DNA of 64,000 bases from Pseudoalteromonas sp. 3D05 (lineage in GTDB: Bacteria; Pseudomonadota; Gammaproteobacteria; Enterobacterales; Alteromonadaceae), in NCBI RefSeq assembly GCF_002723455.1, contig NZ_PDUS01000005.1:62001-126000 (forward strand), given 5' to 3'. The notes beneath the pieces were generated by a model that was not told the DNA's origin, did not search any database, and saw nothing but the letters and a program-made list of their open reading frames with translations. Below are positions 17,158-26,246 of the stretch, piece after piece; within the stretch, counting starts at the first letter, position 1; each line of letters begins with the position of its first letter. A program made the translations under genes and the position numbers.

Positions 17158-19236
17158 GTGTCTCAACAAAATTTATCATTATCTGCCCTTTCTAACGCGC
17201 CGCGTGCGCGCAAGCAACCACACGCTTTAACAACACATAATAAAACACGTATTGATGATTATTATTGGATGCGTGACGATAATAGAGAAAATAGCGAAAT
17301 ATTGGCGCATTTAAAAGCAGAGAATGATTATTGTGACAAGCAGCTTGCGCCAATGAAACCGCTTCAAACACAGTTATTTGAAGAATTAAAAGGGCGAATA
17401 GTAAAAGACGATAACAGTTTTCCGGTTAAAGATGGCCAATTTTGGTATCACGCAGAAGTGCGTGGTGATGATGAGTATGCCCGCCACTATCGCAGCCGCG
17501 ATATTACCATGCAAGATAAGCAAGTCTTACTTGATGTTAATAGCCTTGCACAAGGGATTGAATTTTATGAACTTGGAGAAGTGGCTGTAAGTCCTAATGA
17601 GCAGTTGCTTGCTTATTCAGAAGATACTGAAGGGCGCCGTATTTATGCGATTAAATTTAAATCTATTGATGAAGACGCGTTATTGGATGATGTGTTGGAA
17701 AACACAGAAGGCCAAGTTGTATGGGCAAATGATAACAAGACGGTTTTTTACGTAAAAAAAGATCTCAAAACGCTGCTCGGCTTTCAGGTGTTTCGCCATG
17801 TGCTAGGTACACCACAAGCAGACGATGTATTAGTATACGAAGAACACGACAGTAGCTTTTTTATGGGGCTGGGTAAAAGTCGCGATGAAAGTTTAATTAT
17901 TATTGATTTAGCATCCACAGAAACCAACGACACTTGGGTGCTTGATGCAGACCAACCTCTAGGTGAGTTTAAGCAGTTAATGCCGCGCGAAGAGGGTCAT
18001 GAATTCGATATTGATAAACTCGGCGACACCTTTTATATCGTGAGTAATTGGCAGGCTAAGAACTTTCGCTTGATGACCGCCACTACCGCTACAATATCGG
18101 ATAAAGCATTATGGCAAGAGCACACGGCTCATCGTGACAATGTATTGTTAGAAGGCGTTGAAATCTTTGATGAGTTTTTAGTTCTCACTGAACGAGAACT
18201 GGGGCAAACACGTTTTATTGTTGTAGATAACTTACAACAACGAATGGCGTTAGCGTTTGATGACCCGTGTTATTATGCCGCTATAGCGACTAATCCAGAG
18301 AGTAGCGCTAAAACAGCGCGTATTTATTACTCAAGCTTAACGACACCGGGTTCACTGTATGAAGTTGACTTAAGCAGTGGTGAAAAAACACTTTTAAAAC
18401 AACAGCAAGTTTTGGGTGACTTTAACCCTTCACATTATGGCTCAGAGCGCATAATGGTAGCAGCACGAGACGGTAAAAGTGTGCCTGTTTCGTTAGTGTA
18501 CCGTAAAGACACCTTTGAGAAAGACGGAACGAACCCATTATTTCAATATGGCTATGGCGCCTACGGTATAACAATTGATCCTAGTTTTTCGAGTGCTTCT
18601 TTAAGCTTGTTAGATCGCGGGTTTGTGTACGCAATAGCGCATGTTCGCGGCAGTGAAATGTTGGGTCGTCATTGGTATGAACAAGGCAAAAAGCAGGATA
18701 AGCAAAATAGTTTTAATGATTTTATTGACGTAACAAAAGCGTTAGTTGAACAAGGTTACGGCGCAAAAGATAAGGTATTTGCCTCGGGTGGTAGTGCTGG
18801 TGGCTTATTGATGGGAGCGGTTGTTAACCAAGCGCCAGAACTCTATTTAGGAGTGGGTTGTCATGTACCATTTTTAGATGTGCTAACGACCATGCTTGAT
18901 GAGTCAATCCCACTTACCACAAATGAATACGATGAGTGGGGGAATCCGAATGATCCAGCGTATTACGATCTAATTGCTGACTATTCACCGTATGATAATA
19001 TTAAAGCGCAAGCTTACCCACATATACTAGTCACAACTGGCTTACACGACTCTCAGGTACAATACTGGGAGCCAATGAAGTGGGTGGCGAAAATGCGTGA
19101 ATATAAAACTAACAAAAACGTGTTAATCTTTAAAACAGATATGGATGCAGGCCATGGTGGTGCATCGGGACGATTTAAAAGCTTAGAAGAAAAAGCATTG
19201 GAGATGGCCTTTTTCATAAGCCTTGCTAATTTGTAA
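17158..19236 (+). CDS. ptrB: oligopeptidase B (S9A serine peptidase)
   Basis: 692 residues from GTG 17158; the frame is open another 35 codons upstream, but that stretch contains a terminator and does not resemble the family. N-terminal DDYYWMRDD and a seven-bladed beta-propeller precede the alpha/beta-hydrolase domain. Catalytic residues are intact: Ser546 in ASGGSAGG, Asp631 in GLHDSQVQYWEP and His666 in DAGHGG. Oligopeptidase B cleaves short peptides after Arg and Lys in the cytoplasm. The acidic residues expected to set basic P1 specificity lie in the propeller and catalytic domain but were not individually verified. Single gene; no clear RBS was found for the GTG. Confidence 0.9.
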   Translation: MSQQNLSLSALSNAPRARKQPHALTTHNKTRIDDYYWMRDDNRENSEILAHLKAENDYCDKQLAPMKPLQTQLFEELKGRIVKDDNSFPVKDGQFWYHAEVRGDDEYARHYRSRDITMQDKQVLLDVNSLAQGIEFYELGEVAVSPNEQLLAYSEDTEGRRIYAIKFKSIDEDALLDDVLENTEGQVVWANDNKTVFYVKKDLKTLLGFQVFRHVLGTPQADDVLVYEEHDSSFFMGLGKSRDESLIIIDLASTETNDTWVLDADQPLGEFKQLMPREEGHEFDIDKLGDTFYIVSNWQAKNFRLMTATTATISDKALWQEHTAHRDNVLLEGVEIFDEFLVLTERELGQTRFIVVDNLQQRMALAFDDPCYYAAIATNPESSAKTARIYYSSLTTPGSLYEVDLSSGEKTLLKQQQVLGDFNPSHYGSERIMVAARDGKSVPVSLVYRKDTFEKDGTNPLFQYGYGAYGITIDPSFSSASLSLLDRGFVYAIAHVRGSEMLGRHWYEQGKKQDKQNSFNDFIDVTKALVEQGYGAKDKVFASGGSAGGLLMGAVVNQAPELYLGVGCHVPFLDVLTTMLDESIPLTTNEYDEWGNPNDPAYYDLIADYSPYDNIKAQAYPHILVTTGLHDSQVQYWEPMKWVAKMREYKTNKNVLIFKTDMDAGHGGASGRFKSLEEKALEMAFFISLANL

Positions 19237-19264
19237 ACATAAAGCAGTTTACTGAGGTTCTCAC

Positions 19265-19663
19265 ATGTTTAAACCACATGGCAGTTGGCAATACACTATT
19301 GAGGCCCCTGTTATCTACATTAAGATTTCAGGGTGCTTTAATCGCGAAGGTGTTTTAGGGTTTGTTAAAGACGTGCAGACTGCGATTTCTGCATTGCCAG
19401 TCGGTACAATTGAACAAGCCGTTATTCATTTAGCTGAATTTGAGCTGGCAACAGCAGATAGTTTAACAATAGCCAGAGAGTACTTCCGTGGTGTTAAAGA
19501 GCGCGGTTATAAGCAGGTAGATTATATTAGCACCAGTGCGATTGCTAAAAGTATTTTAGAAAGCGTGTGGAGTGGTAGTGGAATGAATATTAATTTTTAT
19601 TCTACTGCGCATAACTACCTAGCAGACTATCCAGATAGGGTATATGTAAAAAACTGGCTGTGA
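19265..19663 (+). CDS. small protein of unknown function, STAS-like
   Basis: 132 residues, no signal peptide or membrane segment. The pattern of strands and helices (VIYIKISGCFNREGVLGFVKDVQ, then AVIHLAEFELATADSLTIAREY, then YKQVDYISTSAIAKSILESVW) resembles STAS/SpoIIAA-type folds, which act as protein-interaction switches. No catalytic motif is visible. It is 28 bp downstream of the oligopeptidase gene with a GAGG RBS, so co-transcription is possible, and it converges on the LytTR gene. Fold assignment is tentative. Confidence 0.7.
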   Translation: MFKPHGSWQYTIEAPVIYIKISGCFNREGVLGFVKDVQTAISALPVGTIEQAVIHLAEFELATADSLTIAREYFRGVKERGYKQVDYISTSAIAKSILESVWSGSGMNINFYSTAHNYLADYPDRVYVKNWL

Positions 19664-19672
19664 TTAAACCGA

Positions 19673-20410
19673 TTACAATATAGCCGATAAACTGTTTTTG
19701 TAGCGCCTAGATAAGTTTAATTGCACGCCATTTTTTAGTTTTAGTTTATAGTCCCCACTGTCTGTCACAGCCAGCTCTGATATAACCGTTTGTTTTACCA
19801 GTGTTGAGCGGTGAACTCTGATGAACCCCGCGGGTGCAAGTTGCTGTTCAATGTTTTTCATTGTTACACGGTGTAATACGCTTGCTCCTTGTTGCCAAAA
19901 ATGCAGCTCGACATAATTGCCTGCGCCATTAATCCAAATAATATCATCTATTTCTATTAGCCTTACTTTACCAATATCTTTCACAATTAGATGTGAGTGA
20001 GTTAATGATTTTGTCATTGGGTGCGCTTGCTCCATTGCACTGGCTAAAGGGCATAAATGGATAAGTTTATCAAAGCACTTATTCAACCGTGAAATTGGGC
20101 TTCGTGTTGTTATAAAATCAATAGCCCCCACTTCAAAAGCTAACGTCGCAAGGTTTGGATCGTCAGCAATAATTACCAATTTAGCATTTTTACTCAGATC
20201 AATAAGTTGGAACAGTAAATTTTGTTGTGGAGCTTCGCTCAGTTGCAACAATATGACATTAAATTGGCTTGTATCGAGCTTGGTTAATTGATCTAAAGTT
20301 GCGGAGGTATGGGAATCAAAGTGTCGGTTACTAGCAAGCTGTATACTGAGCAATGTATTGAATTGTTCATCGTTAACGAGTGTTAAGGCATTAAAAAAAG
20401 CAGTAAACAT
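19673..20410 (-). CDS. LytTR-type regulator with a degenerate receiver domain
   Basis: 245 residues. The C-terminal half (about 140-245, SHLIVKDIGKVRLIEIDDIIWINGAGNYVELH through RVHRSTLVKQTVISEL) is a clear LytTR DNA-binding domain. The N-terminal half has receiver-like secondary structure, but where the phospho-acceptor Asp should stand the sequence reads NVILLQLSEAP with Gln, and the acidic pair of strand 1 is also absent. It therefore is unlikely to work by phosphorylation. It is divergent from the TonB-dependent receptor gene with a shared 235-bp region, so it may control that receptor; this is inference. GAGG eight bases before the ATG supports the start. Confidence 0.82.
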   Translation of the reverse strand: MFTAFFNALTLVNDEQFNTLLSIQLASNRHFDSHTSATLDQLTKLDTSQFNVILLQLSEAPQQNLLFQLIDLSKNAKLVIIADDPNLATLAFEVGAIDFITTRSPISRLNKCFDKLIHLCPLASAMEQAHPMTKSLTHSHLIVKDIGKVRLIEIDDIIWINGAGNYVELHFWQQGASVLHRVTMKNIEQQLAPAGFIRVHRSTLVKQTVISELAVTDSGDYKLKLKNGVQLNLSRRYKNSLSAIL

Positions 20411-20645
20411 TTGGAAACCTCATCATGTGTATATATTAGAAGACCCTGTCTGTCCCAATTTATTTCACAATGAGTTTAAATTGTTAATTTTTCACTCGTA
20501 TATTTATTTAGTCACATAGAACCCGCCTGTTATACCGCCATGAATGCAAGTAAAAGAACAGCGATAGAGTCTAAGAATATATTTCCCTAACGTGGCCACT
20601 TAGTAACATTTTCGTTACTTACAGTCATTCTTCAGGGGAATACAT

Positions 20646-23510
20646 ATGAAAATAACAACAGGCAATCAAGTGGTAAGGTTTAAACGATCCTCAATAGCAT
20701 TAGCCATGGGGGGGGCATTATTGAGTGGTTTTTCATTGCAAGCGAGCGCAGCTGATGCCACAAGCGCTGAAAAAGTAGAGCGGATTGAAGTCACTGGCTC
20801 GCGTATTAAACGGGCTGATATAGAAGGTGCATCACCAGTAACCTCAATTGGACGCTTAGCGATTGAGTCGTCAGGTGTGCAAAACATTGGTGAATTATTA
20901 CAAACTGTTGCTCAGGCTGATTTGTCCGGGTTAACGCAATTGACAAATAACACCAACGGTAACGATGGATCGCAAACAATATCACTGCGAAACTTAGGCG
21001 ATAACCGAACGCTAGTTTTGGTTGATGGTCGCCGGTTTTTAGCATTAGGAGGTGGTCAGGTTGATATTTCTCAAATCCCAATCGCCATTGTTGAACGCGT
21101 TGATATTTTAGCGGATGGCGCGTCTGCCGTTTACGGTACCGATGCAATTGCCGGGGTGGTAAATATTATTACTAAAGATGGCTTTGAAGGGGTAAGCTTA
21201 GACGCAAGTATTGGTGCTAACTTTGAAGGTGACGGTGAATATAAACAAGCAGGGCTTTCTATTGGCACAATTAAAGGGGATACCTCACTTTTTTTAAATA
21301 TTTCTAAATCTGAAGAAAAAGAAATCGGCGCCGGAGACAGGGAAATATCAAAATACCCGGTTGCTTATGTTCCGCAACGGTTTGGTAGTGCATTTGGTCT
21401 TTACGGCATTTTTGGCACATCAGATGGGCTTGTTTCTTTGGATCCTACGAAAGAAGGCAGCGGTGATCGCACAGCCGATGACTTTGAACCCTTTGGTACA
21501 AAACATCGCTATAACTTTGCTCCAACTAATTACTTAAAAACGCCTTCGGATAGGTTTAATGTTTTTGCAAAAGTAAATCATGAATTCGATGATTCACTCA
21601 GTGCCTTTATTGACTTCACTTATAATCAACGAAAATCAGTCACACAAATTGCAGCAGTACCATTAACCGCTGGTTTTTCTGGTCCACAGTGGGAAATCCC
21701 TTACAGCAAAGACAATATTTATAACCCCTTTGGTGAAGACCTTACTTCATTTGGCTTTAGAACATTGCCCATAGGTCCTCGCACCAGCATTCAAGATTAT
21801 GATACATACTTCATAACAGGTGGATTAGAAGGCGATTTTGAAATTGCAGATAGAATATTGTTGTGGGATATCTCCATGTCGAGAGGTGACTCTAGCCGCA
21901 GCGTTAAAGGTGAAAACTATGTCAATCTTCAAAACTTAAGAAATGCAGTGGGTCCCTCGTTTATGGCTGACGGCGTGGCGCAGTGTGGCACCGCTGAAAA
22001 TACCATTGCAGGCTGTGTACCACTTAACTTGTTTAATGGCGAAACGGGTTTTACTGATGAAATGGCGAACTACATTGGCTATGAATTAAATGATCAAGTG
22101 AACACGGGCGCAACTAACTTTGCCGCTAATATCAGTGGTGAAATATTTGAATTACCCGCAGGATGGGTCGGGTTTGCGGCCGGCATTGAAAAACGCACCA
22201 ACACCTTTTCTGACAGCCCTGACGCCTTAATCGCGGCAGGTTTAAGCTCAAGTAACTTTAGAGAGCCTACTAACGGAAAACAAACAGCGGAAGAAGCTTA
22301 TTTTGAATTTGCAGTGCCAGTACTTTCTGACTTACCGGGTATTCAACAGCTCGATATTAGTTTGGCTGGGCGTGTTTCTGATTTTGAAAACAGTGGTTTT
22401 GTCGGGGTTGATCCTGTTACTTCAAAATTTGATAACGAAAGCTTTAAACTCGGCTTTACATGGCGAATCTATGACGATTTAATGCTTCGCGGTAATTATT
22501 CAGATACCTTCAGAGCGCCTTCAGTTAATAATTTATTTGCCGGCGGCGGTGAAGGATTTCCATCGACTCAAGATCCATGTAACACAACACAATTTAGTTT
22601 ACAGTCAGCAGATACACAGTCACGTTGTTTAGCCGATAATGTACCCAATGGTGGGTCGATACAACCGACAGGGCAGTTACGCTCGTTAAATGGCGGTAAC
22701 CCAACTCTTGAGCCAGAAGAGGGCAACACTAAAACATTTGGTTTTGTGTATAACCCAAGTTGGTTAGACGGGTTTGATATGACGGTTGATTACTACAGAA
22801 TTGAGCTACAAGAAGCGCTGTCTTCGATCTCTGCTGCGGGCATGCTTAATCGTTGTTACGTTCAAGGAGAAGATGAGTTTTGTGGATTTATTGAGCGTCG
22901 TGAAGACGGTCGCATCGCCACAGTTAGAACCTCGCAATTTAACTTAGCGCAACTACAAGTTGAAGGGTATGATTTTAACGCAAACTACCGTTTCGATACG
23001 CATGAAATGGGTAGTTTTGCATTTCGTTTGAATGGCTCATACACCGACAAATATCGCTCAGCAGGGAGTGAGGAAAGTATTAATGATGCCGACAACCAAG
23101 TCGCGGCAATTGACAGTGATATTTTACGCTGGCGTGGCACGTTTAATACAACATGGACTTACGATGATTTATCGGTAACCTGGGGTATGCGTTATACGAG
23201 TGATATTACCGAGTCTTGCTCTATTCCAGATAGCTTTGTTGACGATGGCTTAGCAACACGAGAGCTGTGTAATCAACGAGATCACACCAGTGAAGATAAC
23301 CCAAATGGCTTAAATCGCATAGGGAGTGTGATCTATCATGATTTATCTGCAAGTTATACGTTACCTTGGCAAGCCAGTGTTCGTTTAGGAATGCGCAATG
23401 TATTTCAAAAAGAGCCGCCTATTGCATTAAATCCATTTGCGAACTCATTTTACTCTGTGCATGATATTCCTGGTGGAACATGGTTCCTTAATTACAAGCA
23501 AGACTTTTAA
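20646..23510 (+). CDS. TonB-dependent outer-membrane receptor
   Basis: 954 residues with a signal peptide ending near SLQASA, a TonB-box-like stretch (VERIEVTGSRI), a plug domain (about 55-175, with RNLGDNRTLVLVDGRR and ERVDILADGASAVYGTDAIAGVVNIITK) and a 22-strand barrel ending in the aromatic FLNYKQDF. It belongs to the large plug-type receptors abundant in Alteromonadales, which take up peptides, oligosaccharides or iron chelates. A cysteine pattern in outer loops (for example around CGTAENTIAGC and CNTTQF) suggests disulfides. Substrate is unknown. Gene stands alone with its own terminator; a good AGGGGAA RBS precedes the ATG. Confidence 0.93.
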   Translation: MKITTGNQVVRFKRSSIALAMGGALLSGFSLQASAADATSAEKVERIEVTGSRIKRADIEGASPVTSIGRLAIESSGVQNIGELLQTVAQADLSGLTQLTNNTNGNDGSQTISLRNLGDNRTLVLVDGRRFLALGGGQVDISQIPIAIVERVDILADGASAVYGTDAIAGVVNIITKDGFEGVSLDASIGANFEGDGEYKQAGLSIGTIKGDTSLFLNISKSEEKEIGAGDREISKYPVAYVPQRFGSAFGLYGIFGTSDGLVSLDPTKEGSGDRTADDFEPFGTKHRYNFAPTNYLKTPSDRFNVFAKVNHEFDDSLSAFIDFTYNQRKSVTQIAAVPLTAGFSGPQWEIPYSKDNIYNPFGEDLTSFGFRTLPIGPRTSIQDYDTYFITGGLEGDFEIADRILLWDISMSRGDSSRSVKGENYVNLQNLRNAVGPSFMADGVAQCGTAENTIAGCVPLNLFNGETGFTDEMANYIGYELNDQVNTGATNFAANISGEIFELPAGWVGFAAGIEKRTNTFSDSPDALIAAGLSSSNFREPTNGKQTAEEAYFEFAVPVLSDLPGIQQLDISLAGRVSDFENSGFVGVDPVTSKFDNESFKLGFTWRIYDDLMLRGNYSDTFRAPSVNNLFAGGGEGFPSTQDPCNTTQFSLQSADTQSRCLADNVPNGGSIQPTGQLRSLNGGNPTLEPEEGNTKTFGFVYNPSWLDGFDMTVDYYRIELQEALSSISAAGMLNRCYVQGEDEFCGFIERREDGRIATVRTSQFNLAQLQVEGYDFNANYRFDTHEMGSFAFRLNGSYTDKYRSAGSEESINDADNQVAAIDSDILRWRGTFNTTWTYDDLSVTWGMRYTSDITESCSIPDSFVDDGLATRELCNQRDHTSEDNPNGLNRIGSVIYHDLSASYTLPWQASVRLGMRNVFQKEPPIALNPFANSFYSVHDIPGGTWFLNYKQDF

Positions 23511-23545
23511 TTGAAAAGATCAAAAGAGCGTTAATAGCGTATAAA

Positions 23546-23575
23546 AAATGCCAGTTAATCAGTTTGCTGGCATTT
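23546..23575 (+). terminator. terminator of the TonB receptor gene
   Basis: Stem AAATGCCAG / CTGGCATTT with a 12-base loop followed by T residues, 36 bp after the stop codon. Confidence 0.75.
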
Positions 23576-23641
23576 TTATTTGGATAGTAAATAAAGTGGC
23601 AAATAAGTAACCGTAAATCTAGATGAGCCGCTTAAACCTAA

Positions 23642-23671
23642 AACAACGCCGCTGGTAACAGTGGCGTTGTT
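23642..23671 (-). terminator. strong hairpin downstream of dps
   Basis: A 13-bp stem (AACAACGCCGCTG / CAGTGGCGTTGTT, one G-T pair) with loop GTAA. On the minus strand it is followed by TTTTAGGTTT, so it can end the dps transcript. Confidence 0.6.
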
Positions 23672-23731
23672 GTTTGTTAGGCAAGCGGTAGTATGTAAAA
23701 CGAATCGATTATTTAACGATTTATCCCTACT

Positions 23732-23753
23732 AAAGCCCTCTAAGGAGGGCTTT
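23732..23753 (-). terminator. second hairpin just after dps
   Basis: A 9-bp stem AAAGCCCTC / GAGGGCTTT with a four-base loop lies 18 bp past the dps stop codon. No long T-run follows on either strand, so it may act together with the hairpin at 23642-23671. Confidence 0.5.
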
Positions 23754-23770
23754 CTCAAGCCTAACTATTT

Positions 23771-24244
23771 CTAATCTAAATACGCTTTTAACATCCAAAC
23801 AAGCTTTTCTTGTTCAGTGATATAGTCGCCCATTAATGAGGCCGTACCTTCATCTTGTGCATCACCTGCTTTTGCTAAAATATCGCGTTGCATTTTTATC
23901 AGGGTGCTGTAACCGCCCAGCAAATTCTCTACTGCTGTTACACCGTCACTGATACCTTTAGCTTCCTTAATCTCGCTGATCTTTAAATAATCAGAGAACG
24001 CATGCAGTGGTGCACCGTCAAGCGTTAAAATACGCTCTGCAATTTCATCCACTTTTAAAAGTAGTAAGTTGTAGATCTCTTCAAATTTAAGGTGTAACTC
24101 AAAGAAGTTACGGCCTTTAATGTTCCAGTGAAACCCACGAGCGTTCATATATTGAATTTGGTAGCTGCTCAGCAGTACGTTGAGTGATTTCACGATATCT
24201 TCACTTTCTGCACTGTTAAGACCAATTGCATTTACCTGTGACAT
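23771..24244 (-). CDS. dps: Dps-family ferritin-like DNA-protection protein
   Basis: 157 residues, normal size. The ferroxidase site of the dodecamer interface is readable: GFHWNIKG (His), then FFELHLKFEEIYN and LKVDEIAERILTLDG (Asp/Glu). Dps oxidises ferrous iron with hydrogen peroxide, stores it and shields DNA. The N-terminus is short and not Lys-rich, so direct DNA binding may be weak. A near-perfect AGGAGA RBS precedes the ATG. Upstream are a plausible sigma70 promoter and a perfect OxyR core motif, consistent with peroxide induction known for dps in many proteobacteria. Confidence 0.92.
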   Translation of the reverse strand: MSQVNAIGLNSAESEDIVKSLNVLLSSYQIQYMNARGFHWNIKGRNFFELHLKFEEIYNLLLLKVDEIAERILTLDGAPLHAFSDYLKISEIKEAKGISDGVTAVENLLGGYSTLIKMQRDILAKAGDAQDEGTASLMGDYITEQEKLVWMLKAYLD

Positions 24245-24293
24245 GATCTCTCCTTAAATGGATAATTAACGTATTCGCTGTTGTTAAGACAGA

Positions 24294-24358
24294 GTATTAG
24301 TCATTTTTAGCAATCTGTAAAATGGCTAAAACCAATCATATTGATAGTTTAAACCTAT
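24294..24358 (-). promoter_or_regulatory. OxyR-type site and sigma70 promoter of dps
   Basis: ATAGTTTAAACCTAT (24344-24358) matches the OxyR core ATAGnTnnnAnCTAT at every fixed base. On the minus strand TTTACA (24321-24316), a 16-bp spacer and TAATAC (24299-24294) make a reasonable promoter, with the OxyR site 22 bp upstream of -35, a normal activating position. OxyR itself is not encoded here. Confidence 0.65.
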
Positions 24359-24503
24359 CAAAAGAAAACTTTAAGCGTTCTAACTAGACATGGGAGCGAT
24401 TTAGATAAAAACGACCCCAAAATAGCTAAAACATAAAATTAGATTAAAATAATATGATCTAAAACAAACTTACTAAGGGCCAATGAGCATGTGGAACTTG
24501 AAT

Positions 24504-24544
24504 TTGATTTAGGTCAAAAACTGAGTTTTTAGTGGGCGCATAAT
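24504..24544 (+). promoter_or_regulatory. FNR/Anr-type site and -10 element of a small membrane protein gene
   Basis: TTGATTTAGGTCAA (24504-24517) differs from the FNR consensus TTGATnnnnATCAA at one base. A CATAAT -10 element (24539-24544) predicts a start near 24551, placing the dyad centre at about -41, the classic class II FNR position. Confidence 0.6.
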
Positions 24545-24574
24545 CAACCTAGTTAAACAATTAGGAGATGATTC

Positions 24575-24784
24575 ATGCAGGCTAAAACACAAAAAGAAAG
24601 CAAAATGGAATTAGTGGTGATAGGTATTGCGTTGATTGCATTTGTTGTAGGGTTGGTAGGGCACTTAGCAGGTGCAAGCTTCGCAAACTTTGATACTTTT
24701 GGTTATATTGCAGCACCGACGCCCTTAATTTTGGCAATCATTGCATTTATTGCTTACAAAGTGGCTGCTAGTGCAGAAGATTAA
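24575..24784 (+). CDS. small two-segment membrane protein
   Basis: 69 residues: a short polar N-terminus (MQAKTQKESK), two hydrophobic helices (about 12-30 and 45-64) with Gly-rich first helix (GLVGHLAGAS), and an acidic tail. RBS GGAG is seven bases before ATG 24575; an inner ATG at 24605 has none. No family recognised. The FNR-type site at class II spacing suggests induction when oxygen falls, perhaps alongside a respiratory function, but no respiratory gene adjoins. The stop overlaps the converging hydrolase gene by 4 bp. Confidence 0.75.
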   Translation: MQAKTQKESKMELVVIGIALIAFVVGLVGHLAGASFANFDTFGYIAAPTPLILAIIAFIAYKVAASAED

Positions 24785-25377
24785 ACAAGCAACCCAACAA
24801 TGTAGTTCATTACCTGGCGTGAGTAGATCATAGCGGTATGACTTAAGTGAAACACTTTATGCTCTGCCATGCCATTTAATTTGGTTTCATCTAACAAGAC
24901 GGTACCATCAGACTGACTGCCTTTTGCTATTAATGGCATTAAGCCCAAGGGTAAATCACCTGCTATACTGTAAAGTTTAGCTTTAAAAGGCCACTCCCCA
25001 TTTTTAGACAGCAGAAACTCTACGCTGTTTTTCAAAAATACTTCAAATCCCTTTTGCTGCATTTGATGCGCGATATGGCTGCCTTTATGTGGCGTGCCTA
25101 ATGTAATCACTTTCGTAACATTTTCACTTTGTGAAGAGTGCGCTTCAAGGTAAGCCCTTGCGACTAACCCCCCCATAGAGTGGCACACCAGCGCAGTTTC
25201 TTTATCACTAATAAAAGCATCTATTTGATTAAAAATAGTTTCACGATCTGGAGTAAGCGTATTATAGGATAAGTTCAGTATACTCAACCCTTCTTTCTCA
25301 AGGCGAGAACACAGTGGGCGCATAACAAAGCCAGACATATATAAGCCATGTAACACTACTACTTGTTGAATTGCCAT
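24781..25377 (-). CDS. alpha/beta-hydrolase, lipase/PGAP1-like
   Basis: 198 residues. HGLYMSG forms the oxyanion-hole strand, CHSMGG (Ser near residue 68) is the nucleophile elbow, TLGTPHKGSHIA follows as in triacylglycerol lipase-like and PGAP1-like proteins, DGTVLLDE carries a candidate Asp and FHLSHTAMI a candidate His. No signal peptide, so it acts in the cytoplasm or at the membrane face. Substrate likely an ester or acyl group; not determined. It lies 28 bp downstream of yaeQ on the same strand and has an AGAGGG RBS, so they are probably co-transcribed. Confidence 0.82.
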   Translation of the reverse strand: MAIQQVVVLHGLYMSGFVMRPLCSRLEKEGLSILNLSYNTLTPDRETIFNQIDAFISDKETALVCHSMGGLVARAYLEAHSSQSENVTKVITLGTPHKGSHIAHQMQQKGFEVFLKNSVEFLLSKNGEWPFKAKLYSIAGDLPLGLMPLIAKGSQSDGTVLLDETKLNGMAEHKVFHLSHTAMIYSRQVMNYIVGLLV

Positions 25378-25405
25378 ACGCCCTCTTAATTTATGTAATC
25401 TATCA

Positions 25406-25942
25406 CTACATTAATTGTACTGGTTTTACTTCAATGTTAACTGAATCAGAGCTCACCCACACATCACCATCTTGAATCGTGATTGTTAGCGATATATTGC
25501 GATCCACTAATGCTGCAAGAGCTTGTGTTGCTTCAAAGTCTAAACTATAAATGCTCAAGTTTTTAAAATCATACAACTTAGGTTGATGCTTTTGCCACCA
25601 AATAGCTTGATTATTTTCACCGTAAGTATACAGCACCACCTTTTTCGCTTTATTACAGGCTTTTTTCAGGCGCTTTTCATCTGGAAGGCCAAGCTCAATC
25701 CACAGCTCAATCTCATCGCTGTAGTTTTTGTGCCACACTTCTGGCTCATCGTCAGCCGACAACCCCTTGGTAAACTCAAGGCCATCACATGCATTAAGGG
25801 CATAAGCAAGTAAACGAACCATCAAGCGTTGGTCATTTTCAGATGGGTGCTGCGCCAAAGTTAAATTGAAATCTTGGTAAAGATGGCGATCCATATCGCT
25901 TAGCGATAATTGCGCCTTAATAATGGTAGATTTAAGAGCCAT
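25406..25942 (-). CDS. yaeQ: YaeQ family protein
   Basis: 178 residues, full length. It matches YaeQ across its length: MALKSTIIKAQLSLSDMDRHLYQDFNLTLAQHPSE, then LGLPDEKRLKKACNKAKKVVLYTYG and IYSLDFEATQALAAL. YaeQ has a PD-(D/E)XK nuclease-like fold without proven activity; older claims linked it to RfaH suppression. In the ancestral arrangement it was divergent from rbgA, with the native rbgA start 91 bp away. That neighbour has been displaced by the island. Confidence 0.9.
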   Translation of the reverse strand: MALKSTIIKAQLSLSDMDRHLYQDFNLTLAQHPSENDQRLMVRLLAYALNACDGLEFTKGLSADDEPEVWHKNYSDEIELWIELGLPDEKRLKKACNKAKKVVLYTYGENNQAIWWQKHQPKLYDFKNLSIYSLDFEATQALAALVDRNISLTITIQDGDVWVSSDSVNIEVKPVQLM

Positions 25943-26033
25943 AACAGTTTATTTGAAAAAATTTTCGCCAGTATAGCGCAATTAACCGCTGAGCCAGTTA
26001 AAATAGCGCTAATTTATACGTAGGAGTTTAAAA

Positions 26034-26069
26034 ATGGCTATCCAGTGGTTCCCTGGGCGCTTGGATTAA
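26034..26069 (+). pseudogene. stranded 5' end of native rbgA/ylqF
   Basis: ATG GCT ATC CAG TGG TTC CCT GGG (MAIQWFPG) preceded by TAGGAG at proper spacing is the conserved N-terminus of RbgA/YlqF GTPases. After the 16-bp repeat it runs into island sequence and stops (RLD-stop). It marks the left junction and shows the original RBS and promoter stayed here when the element inserted. Confidence 0.92.
26043..26058 (+). repeat. attL core (16-bp direct repeat)
   Basis: CAGTGGTTCCCTGGGC, identical to 50004-50019; codes for QWFPG within rbgA codons 4-9. Confidence 0.93.
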
Positions 26070-26174
26070 CTTCCGCGCCGCTCCGTAGAGATAATAAAAT
26101 CCCATTTAAAACATAGTTTTGACCTGTTTTTATTCCGTATTTGTCCAGTCTAATCTTGTTGCTTCTACTATTTT

Positions 26175-26195
26175 TAGTACCCACGTTAGTACCCA
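26175..26195 (+). repeat. integrase arm-type direct repeats, left end
   Basis: TAGTACCCA occurs at 26175 and again at 26187 (12-bp period). The same pair with the same spacing and orientation is found near the right end (49930-49950), as expected for integrase or excisionase arm sites. Confidence 0.7.
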
Positions 26196-26246
26196 TGAGA
26201 TTGTATTTTATATATACTAGTCTTAATCATCATTGTGGAGCTTATT

